From NCBI GenBank assembly GCA_045807125.1, contig JBJMHZ010000023.1:1-64000 (forward strand): a DNA stretch of 64,000 nucleotides, read 5' to 3'. This stretch comes from JBJMHZ01 sp045807125. GTDB lineage: Bacteria > Actinomycetota > Actinomycetes > JAWWOL01. This document shows, piece by piece, positions 18,501 to 26,900 of the stretch; the first letter of the stretch is position 1; each line of letters begins with the position of its first letter. The notes beneath the pieces are model-generated. The model did no database searches and was not told the origin of the DNA. It worked only from the letters and a program-made list of their open reading frames with translations. Both the position numbers and the translations under genes were made by a program.

Positions 18501-18530
18501 GAACGTCTGCCACAAGTTGCCCTCAGTCAC
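15501..18530 (-). CDS. NRPS A-PCP-C
   Basis: A 1009-residue NRPS. The A domain (residues ~5-490) has YTSGSTGVPKG, FDVSVYEMW, GYGPTETTVC and DGKLDR. By hand its code is D-V-Y-Y-L-G-G-V-C-(K), which I cannot assign. The PCP has Ser546 in LGGDSLQAAQ. The C-terminal condensation domain (~585-1009) has His727-His728 and Asp732, but the Gly of HHxxxDG is Ala733. GTG 18530 is chosen because GGGGAG lies four bases upstream; the frame stays open further upstream but that part has no domain. The C domain at the C-terminus implies docking to a downstream protein such as the A-PCP encoded next. Confidence 0.88.
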   Translation of the reverse strand: MTEGNLWQTFVDVARANLDRPALVSPEAVLDYRQLATAAGLVASRLAARDVGPGDLVAVEMPVGPRFVISALAALAVGAAYLPIDVHGPVKRRRQIIQAARPSVVLRADDDALLAIEYLSDVAAEAESLDLARHRPRTDENDPAYVVYTSGSTGVPKGVVIAARGVHNLLAAFQRRAPLEPGQRHGWWTSPGFDVSVYEMWSALRSGGAIVPVPEAHRRDVDATIDYLVEQRIDSAYLPPQFLPALRDRLIRGGPAPSLRRLLTGVEPIPVGLLVELRARLPGVVVINGYGPTETTVCATLWTVPDRCAEPQRRAPIGTVIEGNRGFVLDERLAPVEPGEPGELFVAGRGLAIGYLRDPRRTAERFLPAVDGDGLMYRTGDLVVADPAGELTFLGRIDDQLKIDGVRVEPAETEGALRRLPDVSDVAVLAWPAHPGGPSMLTAFVVLSDAAADGAGDDLWSEIRARLAEELAAPAIPRRFFALERIPMTSDGKLDRSSLPQPHDRPAARPARNAFERAVEDACCRVLGLPPASVLDLGFAELGGDSLQAAQVSAALRSATGRAVTAAHVLAELTLADLAAGLTGLPVVPPPLDAADAPDAAPLTPGQAGLLAVEMTSASPGALHESLAVELRGALDPERVARELRGVLDRHAVFRGRIDESTMSFITDGAPAPVTVRPVPAGESIDDAWHEALAALQRPAFDLGRGPLVRAAVVAAPATVRLLLVWHHLVVDAWTARIVLEELAAALAGSAPDPPVERGHADYARRQRRDLDSTEGKLAVRVAAERVRAWLPRGEPTTGPVEGSCQVHDLAVGPRAWSRVRDCARRNGTTTFAVALAAVLDPLCRLAGTQRRFALAVADRDETADASAAGYFLTTVPFGPSPGRGFDEPAPHVALRRAHDVIVEAQAMSRVPFPSLMAELGLRDSRAVAPLVIAWDRDPATALAVPGCTVRSLPVRPLGARWPWTVLLTDCADRGLAGRVEFPPSVPLGQVARFCAQLESMLDAFTAVA

Positions 18531-18580
18531 GTAGCTCCCCCGTACCCGTGAATCCTCCTCGGCGCCGCTCGGAATACCCG

Positions 18581-19438
18581 CTATGCGTCCATCGCCAATT
18601 TCGCCACCAGCTGGGCCACCTGCTCCGGTTCCTCGAGCCAGAAGAAATGGCCGGCGCCGAGCAGCGTGAAGCTGGCGCCGCTGATCGCGGCGGCCAGCCG
18701 CTCGCCCGCCTCTGGGGGGACGATGCGGTCCGCGTCGCCGTGCACGACGGAGGTGGGCACCGCGATGCGGTGCAGTCGGTCCGCGCTGCGGTGCCTGGCC
18801 ACGGCACCGATCTGGAGGGCGATCGTCCGCGGGTCGACCGGGCGCGCCAGGGTGGCGTCGCGGTACTCCTCCCAGGCGCCCGGCCGCACCCGGTCCGGGT
18901 CCTTCACCCCCAGGCGGAAGACGTTCCGTAGCGTCCTGCTCAGGTCGCCGCGCACGACCGCGCTGGTCAGGGCCGCCGGCACCCGGTCGGGCGAGGTCGG
19001 CCCGGTGCAGCCGAGGAACAGGCTCTCGACCCGGTCGGGGTGCCGGAGCGCCAGCTCGGCGGCGACCGCGCCCCCCATCGACACCCCGACGACGTGGGCG
19101 CTGCGCCAGCCGACCACGTCGAGCATGCCGGCCGCGTCGTCGGCGAGATCGGGCACCGTGAACGGGCCGCGCACGGGCGCCGAGCGGCCGACGCCACGGT
19201 GGTCGTAGGCCACCACGTCGAACGAGGCGGCGAGCAGCGACAGGAACCGTTCGCCCCAATGCAGATATGTCGCGGCGGTCCCCTGCACGAGCAGCAACGG
19301 CGGGCCGCAGCCGCGACGGACGTACGGCAGCCGGCTGTCCTCGTCCGCGAGCGTCAGCATATCGAGCAAATATGGATGCCGACCGGTCCGCATATGCGCG
19401 CAGCCGCGCCGGTCAATGTTGATCGATTCGACACGCAC
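18581..19438 (-). CDS. Alpha/beta hydrolase
   Basis: A 285-residue alpha/beta-fold hydrolase with the nucleophile elbow GVSMGGAVA, an acid in HGDADRIVP and His in GAGHFFWLEEP. The GTG start follows GGAGGG closely; an in-frame ATG 15 codons on (MRTGRHPYLL) is an alternative. It is the first gene of the minus arm, 50 bp before the A-PCP-C gene. It could hydrolyse an ester or amide intermediate or act as an external thioesterase. No substrate can be assigned. Confidence 0.8.
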   Translation of the reverse strand: MRVESINIDRRGCAHMRTGRHPYLLDMLTLADEDSRLPYVRRGCGPPLLLVQGTAATYLHWGERFLSLLAASFDVVAYDHRGVGRSAPVRGPFTVPDLADDAAGMLDVVGWRSAHVVGVSMGGAVAAELALRHPDRVESLFLGCTGPTSPDRVPAALTSAVVRGDLSRTLRNVFRLGVKDPDRVRPGAWEEYRDATLARPVDPRTIALQIGAVARHRSADRLHRIAVPTSVVHGDADRIVPPEAGERLAAAISGASFTLLGAGHFFWLEEPEQVAQLVAKLAMDA

Positions 19439-19834
19439 GCCCCTCCGGAATGATCACATCGAAGATCGCCGAGTGGACCCGTCGGTCGGTCGGCGCCTTT
19501 TGGGCTTAGCTTTGCACCTTCCCGATGCGCGACGTTCAAGAACAGGTCAAGGGATGGTCAAATCTCGGTAATCCGCGATCGATCATATCGACCTGAGCCC
19601 TCGTCTCGTTAGCATTGGCGCTGCGGGGCGAGCCCGGCCCGGCGCAATCGTGCGCACCCGATGATCGCGGCCGAGGCGGGGTACCGTGGGGGTGGCCGCC
19701 GGTCGCTTTGCGGGCTATGTTCGTCGTGCCGCGTCATCGTGATCGCCAGGTGCCGCCCGAGACAATCGGATCGGGACCTGCCGATGCGAGCCGGTCGCCG
19801 GCGAGGAGCTCTCGGGGGAGGGGGAAGCACGGTC
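19439..19834. promoter_or_regulatory. Divergent intergenic region driving both arms of the cluster
   Basis: 396 bp without a convincing gene, and clearly richer in A/T than its surroundings. It must contain the promoters for the minus arm and for the plus arm. Visible elements are three 11-bp-spaced heptamers at 19534-19562, GATCGATC at 19577-19584 and a four-base repeat of GTCG near 19480-19493. The frame upstream of the FAD gene is open from 19661 but reads as low-complexity Arg/Gly-rich sequence, so it is treated as leader. Confidence 0.6.
19534..19562 (+). promoter_or_regulatory. Three direct heptamer repeats at 11-bp spacing (SARP-type operator candidate)
   Basis: GTTCAAG (19534-19540), GGTCAAG (19545-19551) and GGTCAAA (19556-19562) recur at exactly 11-bp intervals, placing them on the same face of the helix. 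SARP-family activators of antibiotic clusters bind direct heptamer repeats with this 11-bp period just upstream of a -10 element. Here TAATCC at 19569-19574 follows six bases later, in the direction of the plus arm. No SARP gene lies in the window. Confidence 0.5.
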
Positions 19835-22069
19835 ATGGCCCGGACCCGCCTGGCGATTGTCGGCGGCGGGCCGTACTGTACCTACGCCATGGAGCGACTG
19901 GCGGCCTGGCTGACCGCCGCCGAGGCTGCCCTCGAGGTCGATATCCACGTCTTCGAGCGCACCGGGCAGTTCGGCGCCGGCCAGGTGCACAGCCCGGGAC
20001 AGGCTCGCACCAGTTATCTCAACCGCATCGCCGGGCAGCTGTCGTTCGCGGCGGACGAGAGCGTCGACAATGCCGGGCCATTGTTGCCGAAGGAGCTGCG
20101 CCCCAGCCTGTACGAATGGTGCCGGCGGGCGTTCGAGGAATCCGGCGACCCGAGCTTCGACATCATGCCCGACAGCTGGCCGAGGCGATATCTGCACGGA
20201 TTGGCCCTGCGCGAGAGCTTCGACGGCTACGTGGCGATGCTGCGCGCCCTGCCGTCGGTCACGGTGAGCCTGCACCAGCACGAGGTCATCGACATCGAGG
20301 ATCTCGCGGGCGGCGCGGGCGAGCAACGCCCCTTGCGCATCACATCGGTCCCGTGGAGCGGCGGCCGGGCCGCGCCGGGCGGCGCCGCTGCCCGCACGGT
20401 CGTCGATCAGGTGCTGCTCCTCACCGGCCATTCCTACAACGACCCGATGCGCTCGGAGCGCACCCGGCCGTGGGCCGAGTGCGTGGCGAGAGCGTCCGGC
20501 TCCGTGCTCGTCGCCAGCGCCTATCCGCTCGAGGATCGGCTCAGCAGGAGCCTTACCGGCCCGGACCGGGTCGTCGGGTGCGCCGGCACGATGCTGACGG
20601 GGATCGACGTCATCCTGCATCTCACCGCGGGTCGCGGCGGCCGCTTCGAGAGGTCGGCAACTGGAGAATTGCGCTACCTGCCCTCCGGTCTCGAGCCACG
20701 CTCCATCGTCGCCTTCAGCGAGTCCGGGCTGTTCGCGTTCGCCCGGGCGCAGGAGACGGTGACGGCCAAGCACAAGGGGTTCTTCCTCACCGTCGAGTCG
20801 GTCGACCGGTTGCGCGAGAGCTCCGGCAGCGCACCCGTCGCCATCGGGAACCGCACCATCCGCCAGCTCGACTACGAGCGGCATCTGTTCCCGCTCGTCG
20901 TCGCGGAGATGGCGCTGCTGCACTACGCAACGCTTTTCGGCCCCGACTTCGGCCGTCACCTGATGGCCGCGTCGACCGCCGCCCGCGACGAGTTCCTCGA
21001 CCGGACCGCCGGAATCGCGCCGCCCGACCGCTCGATCCGCATGCTGACCGAACCGATCGAGCGCAGCGTCGCCGAGGCGGTCGATGCCGTCGAGTCCGTG
21101 CTGACAGGACGCTCGTCCCATGCGGCGCTCTGCGCCGAGCCGCGGCCCTGGTCCTTCGACGCGCTCCTGCGGCGCTACACGGAGGTGGTCCTCGGCGAGA
21201 GCGCCCGGGAGAGCCTGGCCGCTGCGCTGGACAGCCCCACCGAGGTCGCCTCGATCGTCGCCGGCCGGCAGTCGCCGACCCGGCACGCCGTGCTCCCCTC
21301 GGGCAACCTGTTCTCCTGGGAGCGCGCCATCGACCCGATCCCGCCGAGCGACCAGACCTCGCCCGAGCAGTACCGCAAGGCACTGGTCGAGCTCATGACG
21401 ACCGACGACCTGTGGGCGAAGCAGGGCACGGCGCGGAACCCGGCCAAGGGCGCGGCTGACGGCGTCTGGCGGGGCCTGCGACCCGTCATCGTGCACGCCG
21501 TCAACTTCGGCGGCCTGCACGCGGACTCGCACCGCGCGTTCCTCGGTACCTGGCTGCGCCAGCACAACCGGCTAGCCTACGGTCCGGCGCCCGAGATCAT
21601 GGAGCAGATCCGGGCGCTCATCGAGCATGGAATCCTCGACGTGTCCCCGGGACCGCGAGCCAGGGTAGGCACCGACGGCGACAACCTCGTCGTCATCGGC
21701 CCGCGGACGGGCGCGGTCCGCCGGATCGACGTGCTGGTGGACGCCCGCGTCCCTGCCTTCGACGCCTCGGCCGACATCGCGCCGCTCTACCCGAGCCTGT
21801 TGCGCCGCGGCCTGGTGCGCAAGTGGCGCAACCCGCACGCCGGTGGCGGCGAGAGCTTCGAGCCGGGCGGCCTGGACCTGACCGACGACTTCCAGGTGAT
21901 CCGGCCGGACGGCTCCGTCGACGGGCGGATCAGCGTGCTCGGGCCCGCCATCGAAGGACAGCGGTTCTTCCAGGGCGGCGCCCTGAAGCCGTACGCGGGC
22001 CATCACTCGATGAAGAACATCCTGTGCTGGCTCCGCACCTTCTGGGCGCACGTCGAGAAGGGGGGCTGA
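19835..22069 (+). CDS. FAD/NAD(P)-binding oxidoreductase-like protein
   Basis: A 744-residue protein with an N-terminal Rossmann motif (RLAIVGGGPYCTYAMERL, residues 5-22) followed by FERTGQFGAGQVHSPGQ. This is the layout of the large FAD/NAD(P)-binding family found in secondary-metabolite clusters. It has a second region with LLLTGHSYNDP and a long C-terminal half ending in a conserved GQRFFQGGALKPYAGHHSMKN. It probably oxidises a pathway intermediate with flavin and NAD(P)H, but no reaction is established that I can cite. ATG 19835 follows a purine-rich GGAGGGGGAAG; upstream codons in frame are not protein-like. It is the first gene of the plus arm. Confidence 0.75.
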   Translation: MARTRLAIVGGGPYCTYAMERLAAWLTAAEAALEVDIHVFERTGQFGAGQVHSPGQARTSYLNRIAGQLSFAADESVDNAGPLLPKELRPSLYEWCRRAFEESGDPSFDIMPDSWPRRYLHGLALRESFDGYVAMLRALPSVTVSLHQHEVIDIEDLAGGAGEQRPLRITSVPWSGGRAAPGGAAARTVVDQVLLLTGHSYNDPMRSERTRPWAECVARASGSVLVASAYPLEDRLSRSLTGPDRVVGCAGTMLTGIDVILHLTAGRGGRFERSATGELRYLPSGLEPRSIVAFSESGLFAFARAQETVTAKHKGFFLTVESVDRLRESSGSAPVAIGNRTIRQLDYERHLFPLVVAEMALLHYATLFGPDFGRHLMAASTAARDEFLDRTAGIAPPDRSIRMLTEPIERSVAEAVDAVESVLTGRSSHAALCAEPRPWSFDALLRRYTEVVLGESARESLAAALDSPTEVASIVAGRQSPTRHAVLPSGNLFSWERAIDPIPPSDQTSPEQYRKALVELMTTDDLWAKQGTARNPAKGAADGVWRGLRPVIVHAVNFGGLHADSHRAFLGTWLRQHNRLAYGPAPEIMEQIRALIEHGILDVSPGPRARVGTDGDNLVVIGPRTGAVRRIDVLVDARVPAFDASADIAPLYPSLLRRGLVRKWRNPHAGGGESFEPGGLDLTDDFQVIRPDGSVDGRISVLGPAIEGQRFFQGGALKPYAGHHSMKNILCWLRTFWAHVEKGG

Positions 22070-22098
22070 CGCTGCCTCCGTCGACCTCCCGCAACGGG

Positions 22099-23919
22099 GT
22101 GCATCACCTCGTCGGCCGGCACGTGCTGCGCCGGCCCGACGACCTTGCCGTGCACGACGTCACCTCCGGCACCACCTCCGGGCGGCAGCTCACCTACCGC
22201 CGGCTGTGGGACCTGGCCGGCGCCGTCGCCGTGCGGCTGCTCGCGCTGGGCGTCCGCCCCGGCGACGCATGCGGCATCGCCATCGACCGCTCCGCCGACC
22301 TCGTCATAGCCATGCTGGGAGTGGCCAGGGCAGGTGCCTGCTACCTCCCGCTGGACACCGGTGCACCGGTGCAGCGCTCCGCAGCGCAGCTGCTCGATGC
22401 CGGGGCCCGCTGCCTCCTCGTCACGCCGCGACCCGACGACCGGGCGCGCGCGCTGGTGCAGGGACTGGCCCGGGTGGGGGTGCCGTCCGAGCCGGACGGC
22501 GACCCGCCGGCCGAGAGCGCCGAACCCTCCCCCGAGGATCCGCTCTACGTGAGCTTCACCTCGGGCACGAGCGGCCGCCCCAAGGGAGTGGTGGTCCCCC
22601 ACCGCGCCGTGCGCCATCTCGTGGAAGCCCCTGCGTACTGCGACATCGAGCGAGCCACCCGGGTGGGCAACGCAGCCAACCCGGCCTTCGACGCGACCAC
22701 GTTCGAGATCTGGGCGACGCTGTCGAACGGCGGCACCGTCGTGGTGCTGCCGCCGGTGTCGGCCGTCGGCCTGGATGGCTGGCTCGACCTGCTGCGCGCA
22801 GCGCGCGTCGACGCCCTGTTCCTCACCACGTCGCTCTTCCACGTGATCGCGCACGAGCGACCGACCTCCCTCGCCGTCCTCCGGACGCTGCTCGTCGGCG
22901 GGGAGGCGCTCGCGCCCGAAGCGGCCCGCCGCGTGCTCGCGGCCGCGCCGCCCGGGCGACTGGTCAACGTCTACGGCCCCACCGAGACCACGACCTTCGC
23001 CACCTACTACGACCTCACGCTCGAGCGGCTGCACGAGGTCGAGCGGGTGCCCATCGGGCGCGCCGTGCAGCGCACCACGCTCCACGTGCTCGGACCGAGC
23101 CTGCGTCCCGTCCCGCAAGGCGACCGCGGTGAGCTGTGCATCGGTGGCCCCGGCGTCGCGCTGGCCTACCTGGGACAGCCCGAGCTGACCGCCGAGCGGT
23201 TCGTCACCGTGCCGGAGGTCGCCGGGGGGAGCCCGCTGTACCGCACCGGCGACGTGGTGAGGCAGCGCCCGGGAGGCGAGCTGGAGATCTTCGGCCGCCT
23301 CGACCGGCAGGTGAAGGTGCGCGGCTTCCGCGTCGAGCTGGAGGAGATCGAGCGGGCGGCGGTCGCCACCGGCCTCGCCGAGGTCGCGGTGGTCGAGCGG
23401 ATCGGCGAGGGCGCCTCCGGGTCCCTCGTCGGCTTCGCGCTGCCGAGCCACGCGAGCGCGGTGCCCGCCGCTGCCGTCGCGGAGTTGTTGCCGTCCCGCC
23501 TCGCATCGGTGCTGCCCGACTACATGGTGCCGGCCCGCTGGACCGTCCTTGACCGGTTGCCGGTCGGTCCCACCGGCAAGGTGGACCGCGCCGCGCTGCT
23601 CGCGGCGAGCGCGCGCCCGAGGACCGGCGGGCCGGCAGCAGCGGGCTCCGCCGGCCGCTACCGGCCCGGCGCCGACCCCGTTCACCGGGACGTCCAGCGC
23701 CTCTGGTGCGAGGTGCTGGGAGTCCCGGACGCCCGCACCGAGGACAACTTCATCGAGTCCGGCGGCAACTCCATCCTCGCTATCCAGCTGTCGTCTCGCA
23801 TCAGCGAGGCCGCGTCCGTCGAGCTCGGGCCGGCCGACGTCCTGCTGGCGGCGGACCTGGCCGAGCTGATCGACGCTGCGCAGCGCGCGCGGCGCACGCG
23901 CGAGGCTGAGGCCGGATGA
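22099..23919 (+). CDS. NRPS A-PCP didomain, aliphatic amino acid-like code
   Basis: A ~606-residue adenylation-PCP protein. Motifs include FTSGTSGRPKG, AFDATTFEIW, NVYGPTETTTF, YRTGDVV and TGKVDRAAL, with the PCP Ser558 in SGGNSILAIQ. The code by hand is D-A-F-F-L-G-V-T-F-(K), close to valine/isoleucine-type codes. The start is uncertain: GTG 22099 is the first canonical start after the previous stop, while a CTG at 22072 sits six bases after a run of six G and would add nine residues. It overlaps the next gene by ATGA and probably donates to that protein's N-terminal C domain. Confidence 0.85.
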   Translation: MHHLVGRHVLRRPDDLAVHDVTSGTTSGRQLTYRRLWDLAGAVAVRLLALGVRPGDACGIAIDRSADLVIAMLGVARAGACYLPLDTGAPVQRSAAQLLDAGARCLLVTPRPDDRARALVQGLARVGVPSEPDGDPPAESAEPSPEDPLYVSFTSGTSGRPKGVVVPHRAVRHLVEAPAYCDIERATRVGNAANPAFDATTFEIWATLSNGGTVVVLPPVSAVGLDGWLDLLRAARVDALFLTTSLFHVIAHERPTSLAVLRTLLVGGEALAPEAARRVLAAAPPGRLVNVYGPTETTTFATYYDLTLERLHEVERVPIGRAVQRTTLHVLGPSLRPVPQGDRGELCIGGPGVALAYLGQPELTAERFVTVPEVAGGSPLYRTGDVVRQRPGGELEIFGRLDRQVKVRGFRVELEEIERAAVATGLAEVAVVERIGEGASGSLVGFALPSHASAVPAAAVAELLPSRLASVLPDYMVPARWTVLDRLPVGPTGKVDRAALLAASARPRTGGPAAAGSAGRYRPGADPVHRDVQRLWCEVLGVPDARTEDNFIESGGNSILAIQLSSRISEAASVELGPADVLLAADLAELIDAAQRARRTREAEAG

Positions 23920-26900
23920 CGATGCGCGCGCGCAGCGACCCGGCCCTGCGCCGGCGCCATGCCGAGGAGGCGCCGCTGTCCGCGGCGCAGGAGAGCCTCT
24001 GGTTCGTCGAGCAGGCCCATCCCGGCACCGCTGCCTACAACGTGCCGCTGCTGCTGCACTGGAACGAGCCGGTGGACGTGCCGGCGCTCCGGACCGCTCT
24101 GGCGCACCTGGTCGCCCGGCACGAGTCGCTGCGCACCACGTACCGGGTCCGGGACGGCCGGCCGGTCCAGCTGGTGGCCCCACCGGGGCCGGTCGACGTC
24201 CACGTGCGCCGCCTCGCCGCCCGGCCGTCCCCGGAGGAGCTGGCGCCGCCGGCGCGCCTGCCCTTCGACCTGGAGAGCGGGCCGGTGCTGCGCTGTCACC
24301 TGTGGCAGGGCGCGCCGGAGGGCGACAGCCTGCTGATCGCGCTGCACCACATCGCGTTCGACGGCTGGTCCCTGTCCACGCTGCTCGACGACTTGCTCGA
24401 GGCGTACGAAGCCGCCCTGGCCGGCGGCACCGTCCGGTCCCCCGGCCCACCCGTTCAGTACGCGGACTTCGTCGCGTGGGAGCGCGAGTCGTGGGAGCAG
24501 CGCGACGTGGAGGGCCGGGCCGCGGCGCGCGCCGACGAGCTGATCGATGCGGACGAGCCCCCACTGCTCCCGGGTCGCCACGCGCGCGTCGCGGCGATCC
24601 GCGCGGGCGGGCAGCTGACCTTTCCCGTGCCGACCGACCTCTGGGAGCGGACCGGCCGGCTGGCCACCCGGTTGCGGGCCACCCCCTTCGTCGTGCTCCT
24701 CGCCGCCTTCCAGGAAGCGCTGCGTCGGTGGTCGGGGTCGCACGACTTCCTCGTCGGCACCGTCATGGCCAACCGTCCGAAGCCGGCCCTGGAGGGAGTG
24801 GTCGGCTGCTTCGTCAACATGGTCCCGCTGCGGTGCCGCCCGACGCCGGCCATGACGTTCGAGGAGCTGTGCCTGCGATCGCGCACCGAGTGCTTTCGCG
24901 CCCTGGCCTACCAGGACATCCCCTTCGACCGGCTCACGGCTCTCACGGCGGCCAAGCGGGGAACCGGGCGAGCGCAGCTGGCGGACGTCGCCCTCGGCGT
25001 CCAGAACATGCCCATGGCCCGGACGGCCGGTCACCCGCGCTGGCGGCAACCCACGCTGCTGCCCACCGGGACGGCGCGGCATGACCTGCTGCTGCTCGTG
25101 GAGGAGCGGACCGACGGGGTGACCGGCACGATCGAGCACGACATCGCCTCGTGCCCTCCCGAGATGGTCCAGCGGTTCCGCGATGGCTTTCTCGCCCTGC
25201 TGGACGCGGCCGTCGCGGCGCCGGGCACCCCGCTCGCCGCCCTCCCCCTGTCGAGCCGCGAGCCGGGCCGCGCCGTCCCCGGCGCGCTGGTGGGGGCCGC
25301 TCGCGACCTGAGCCGGACCGATCCTCCGGCCGACCGCACGCTCCTCGATGTCGTCGCCGCCCGGCTCGCGGAGGAGCCGGACGCCGTCGCGGTCTCCGCG
25401 GCCGGCACCTCGATCAGCAGGCGCGAGCTCGACGACTGGTCGTGGGCCGTCGCGGCGAGCCTCGGCCTCGGGCACGGCGTCGTACCGGTGTTCGCCGCGC
25501 GCGGACCTGCCCTCGTGGCCGGCTGGCTGGGCGCGCTCCGCGCCGGAAGCGCCTACGTCCCGCTGGACCTGGACGCCCCGGTCGAGCGGCTCGACCACGT
25601 GCTCGGCGATCTCGACGTCCGGGTCGTTCTCGCGGACGAGGCCGGCGCCGCGGTGATCCGGCGGCTGCGCAGCCGGGTCGAGGTCCTCGATCTGGCGGCG
25701 CTGCGGCACGGCCCCACCGGCGATCGCCGGCCGCCCGCGCTGAGCGGCGACGACACGGCCGTGGTCATCCACACCTCTGGCACCACCGGGCGACCCAAGA
25801 GCATCCCCGTGCCGCACCGGGGGCTCGCCAACACGGTGCTGTGGTGGGCGGAGGACGCCGCCCTTGGTCCTCGCGACCGGCTGCTGTGCGTGGTGGGCAC
25901 CTCGTTCGACCCGGCCACCTTCGAGACCTTCCGCGCTCTCGTCTCCGGCGCCGAGCTGGTCTACGCCGACGACGTGGAGCGCAAGGACGGCCGCGCCTTG
26001 CTGCGGCTGCTGCGGACCACCTCGGTGGTCTCCCTGACGCCCGGGCTGCTGCGCGCGGTGCTGGACGCGGAGAGCTCCGACCGGGCGGCCGGCCCGCCCG
26101 GCCCCGGCCTCCGGCTCGTCTACCTCGGTGGCGAGCGGCTCACCCGGTCGCTCGCGACGGAGTGCGCGAGGCGCTGGAACGTGCCGCTGCGCAACGTCTA
26201 CGGCCCGACCGAGGTCTCGTGCACGAGCCTCTCGGCCCCGGTCGACCCGGCGGATCCGCAGCCCCCGCCGATCGGCGCGCCGATCTGGAGCACCAGGGCG
26301 TACGTGCTGGGGCCGGCCGGGGAGGAACTGCCACCCGGCGCACCGGGCGAGCTCTATCTCGCGGGCGCCGGCGTGTCGAAGGGCTACCTCGGTCGTCCCG
26401 ATCTCACCAGCGCCAGCTTCCTCCCCGACCCGTTCGCTCCGGCGCACGAGCCCGACGCCCGCATGTACCGGACCGGGGACCGCGTCGCGGTCAGGGCCGA
26501 CGGGCTCATCAGCTACCTGGGCCGGACCGACGATCAGGTCAAGATCCTCGGCAACCGGATCGAGCCCGCCGAGGTCGCCGCCCTGCTCGAGGAGCAGCAC
26601 GACGCCGTGCTCTCCGCCGCCGTCACCGGGGCGAGCGACCCGGAGCGCCTGGTCGCCTACGTGGTGCTCGACGGCTCCTGCCCGGCGCCCACCCACGACG
26701 AGATGGTGCGGCCGCTGCGCCGCTGGCTGCCCGCAGCGGCCGTGCCCAGCGAGATCCACGTCGTGGACGAGATGCCGAGGACCGCGAACGACAAGACCGA
26801 TCTCCGGGCGCTGCGCGCGCTGCGGTCGACCCCGCTGCCGAGGGCTCCGCGCCGACGCGCGCACCTCGACGCGGGGCAGCGGTGGGCGAGCGAGCAGTTC

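Noticed and set aside
18531..19259. Upstream extension of the A-PCP-C NRPS frame to 19259
   Set aside because: The extra ~243 residues are Arg/Gly/Pro-rich, have no domain and lie antisense-like over the hydrolase gene. GTG 18530 has a strong ribosome binding site.
19661..19834. N-terminal extension of the FAD/NAD(P)-binding protein from ATG 19661
   Set aside because: The translated extension is Arg/Gly/Cys-rich and unlike the family. The Rossmann motif starts immediately after ATG 19835, which has a purine-rich ribosome binding site.
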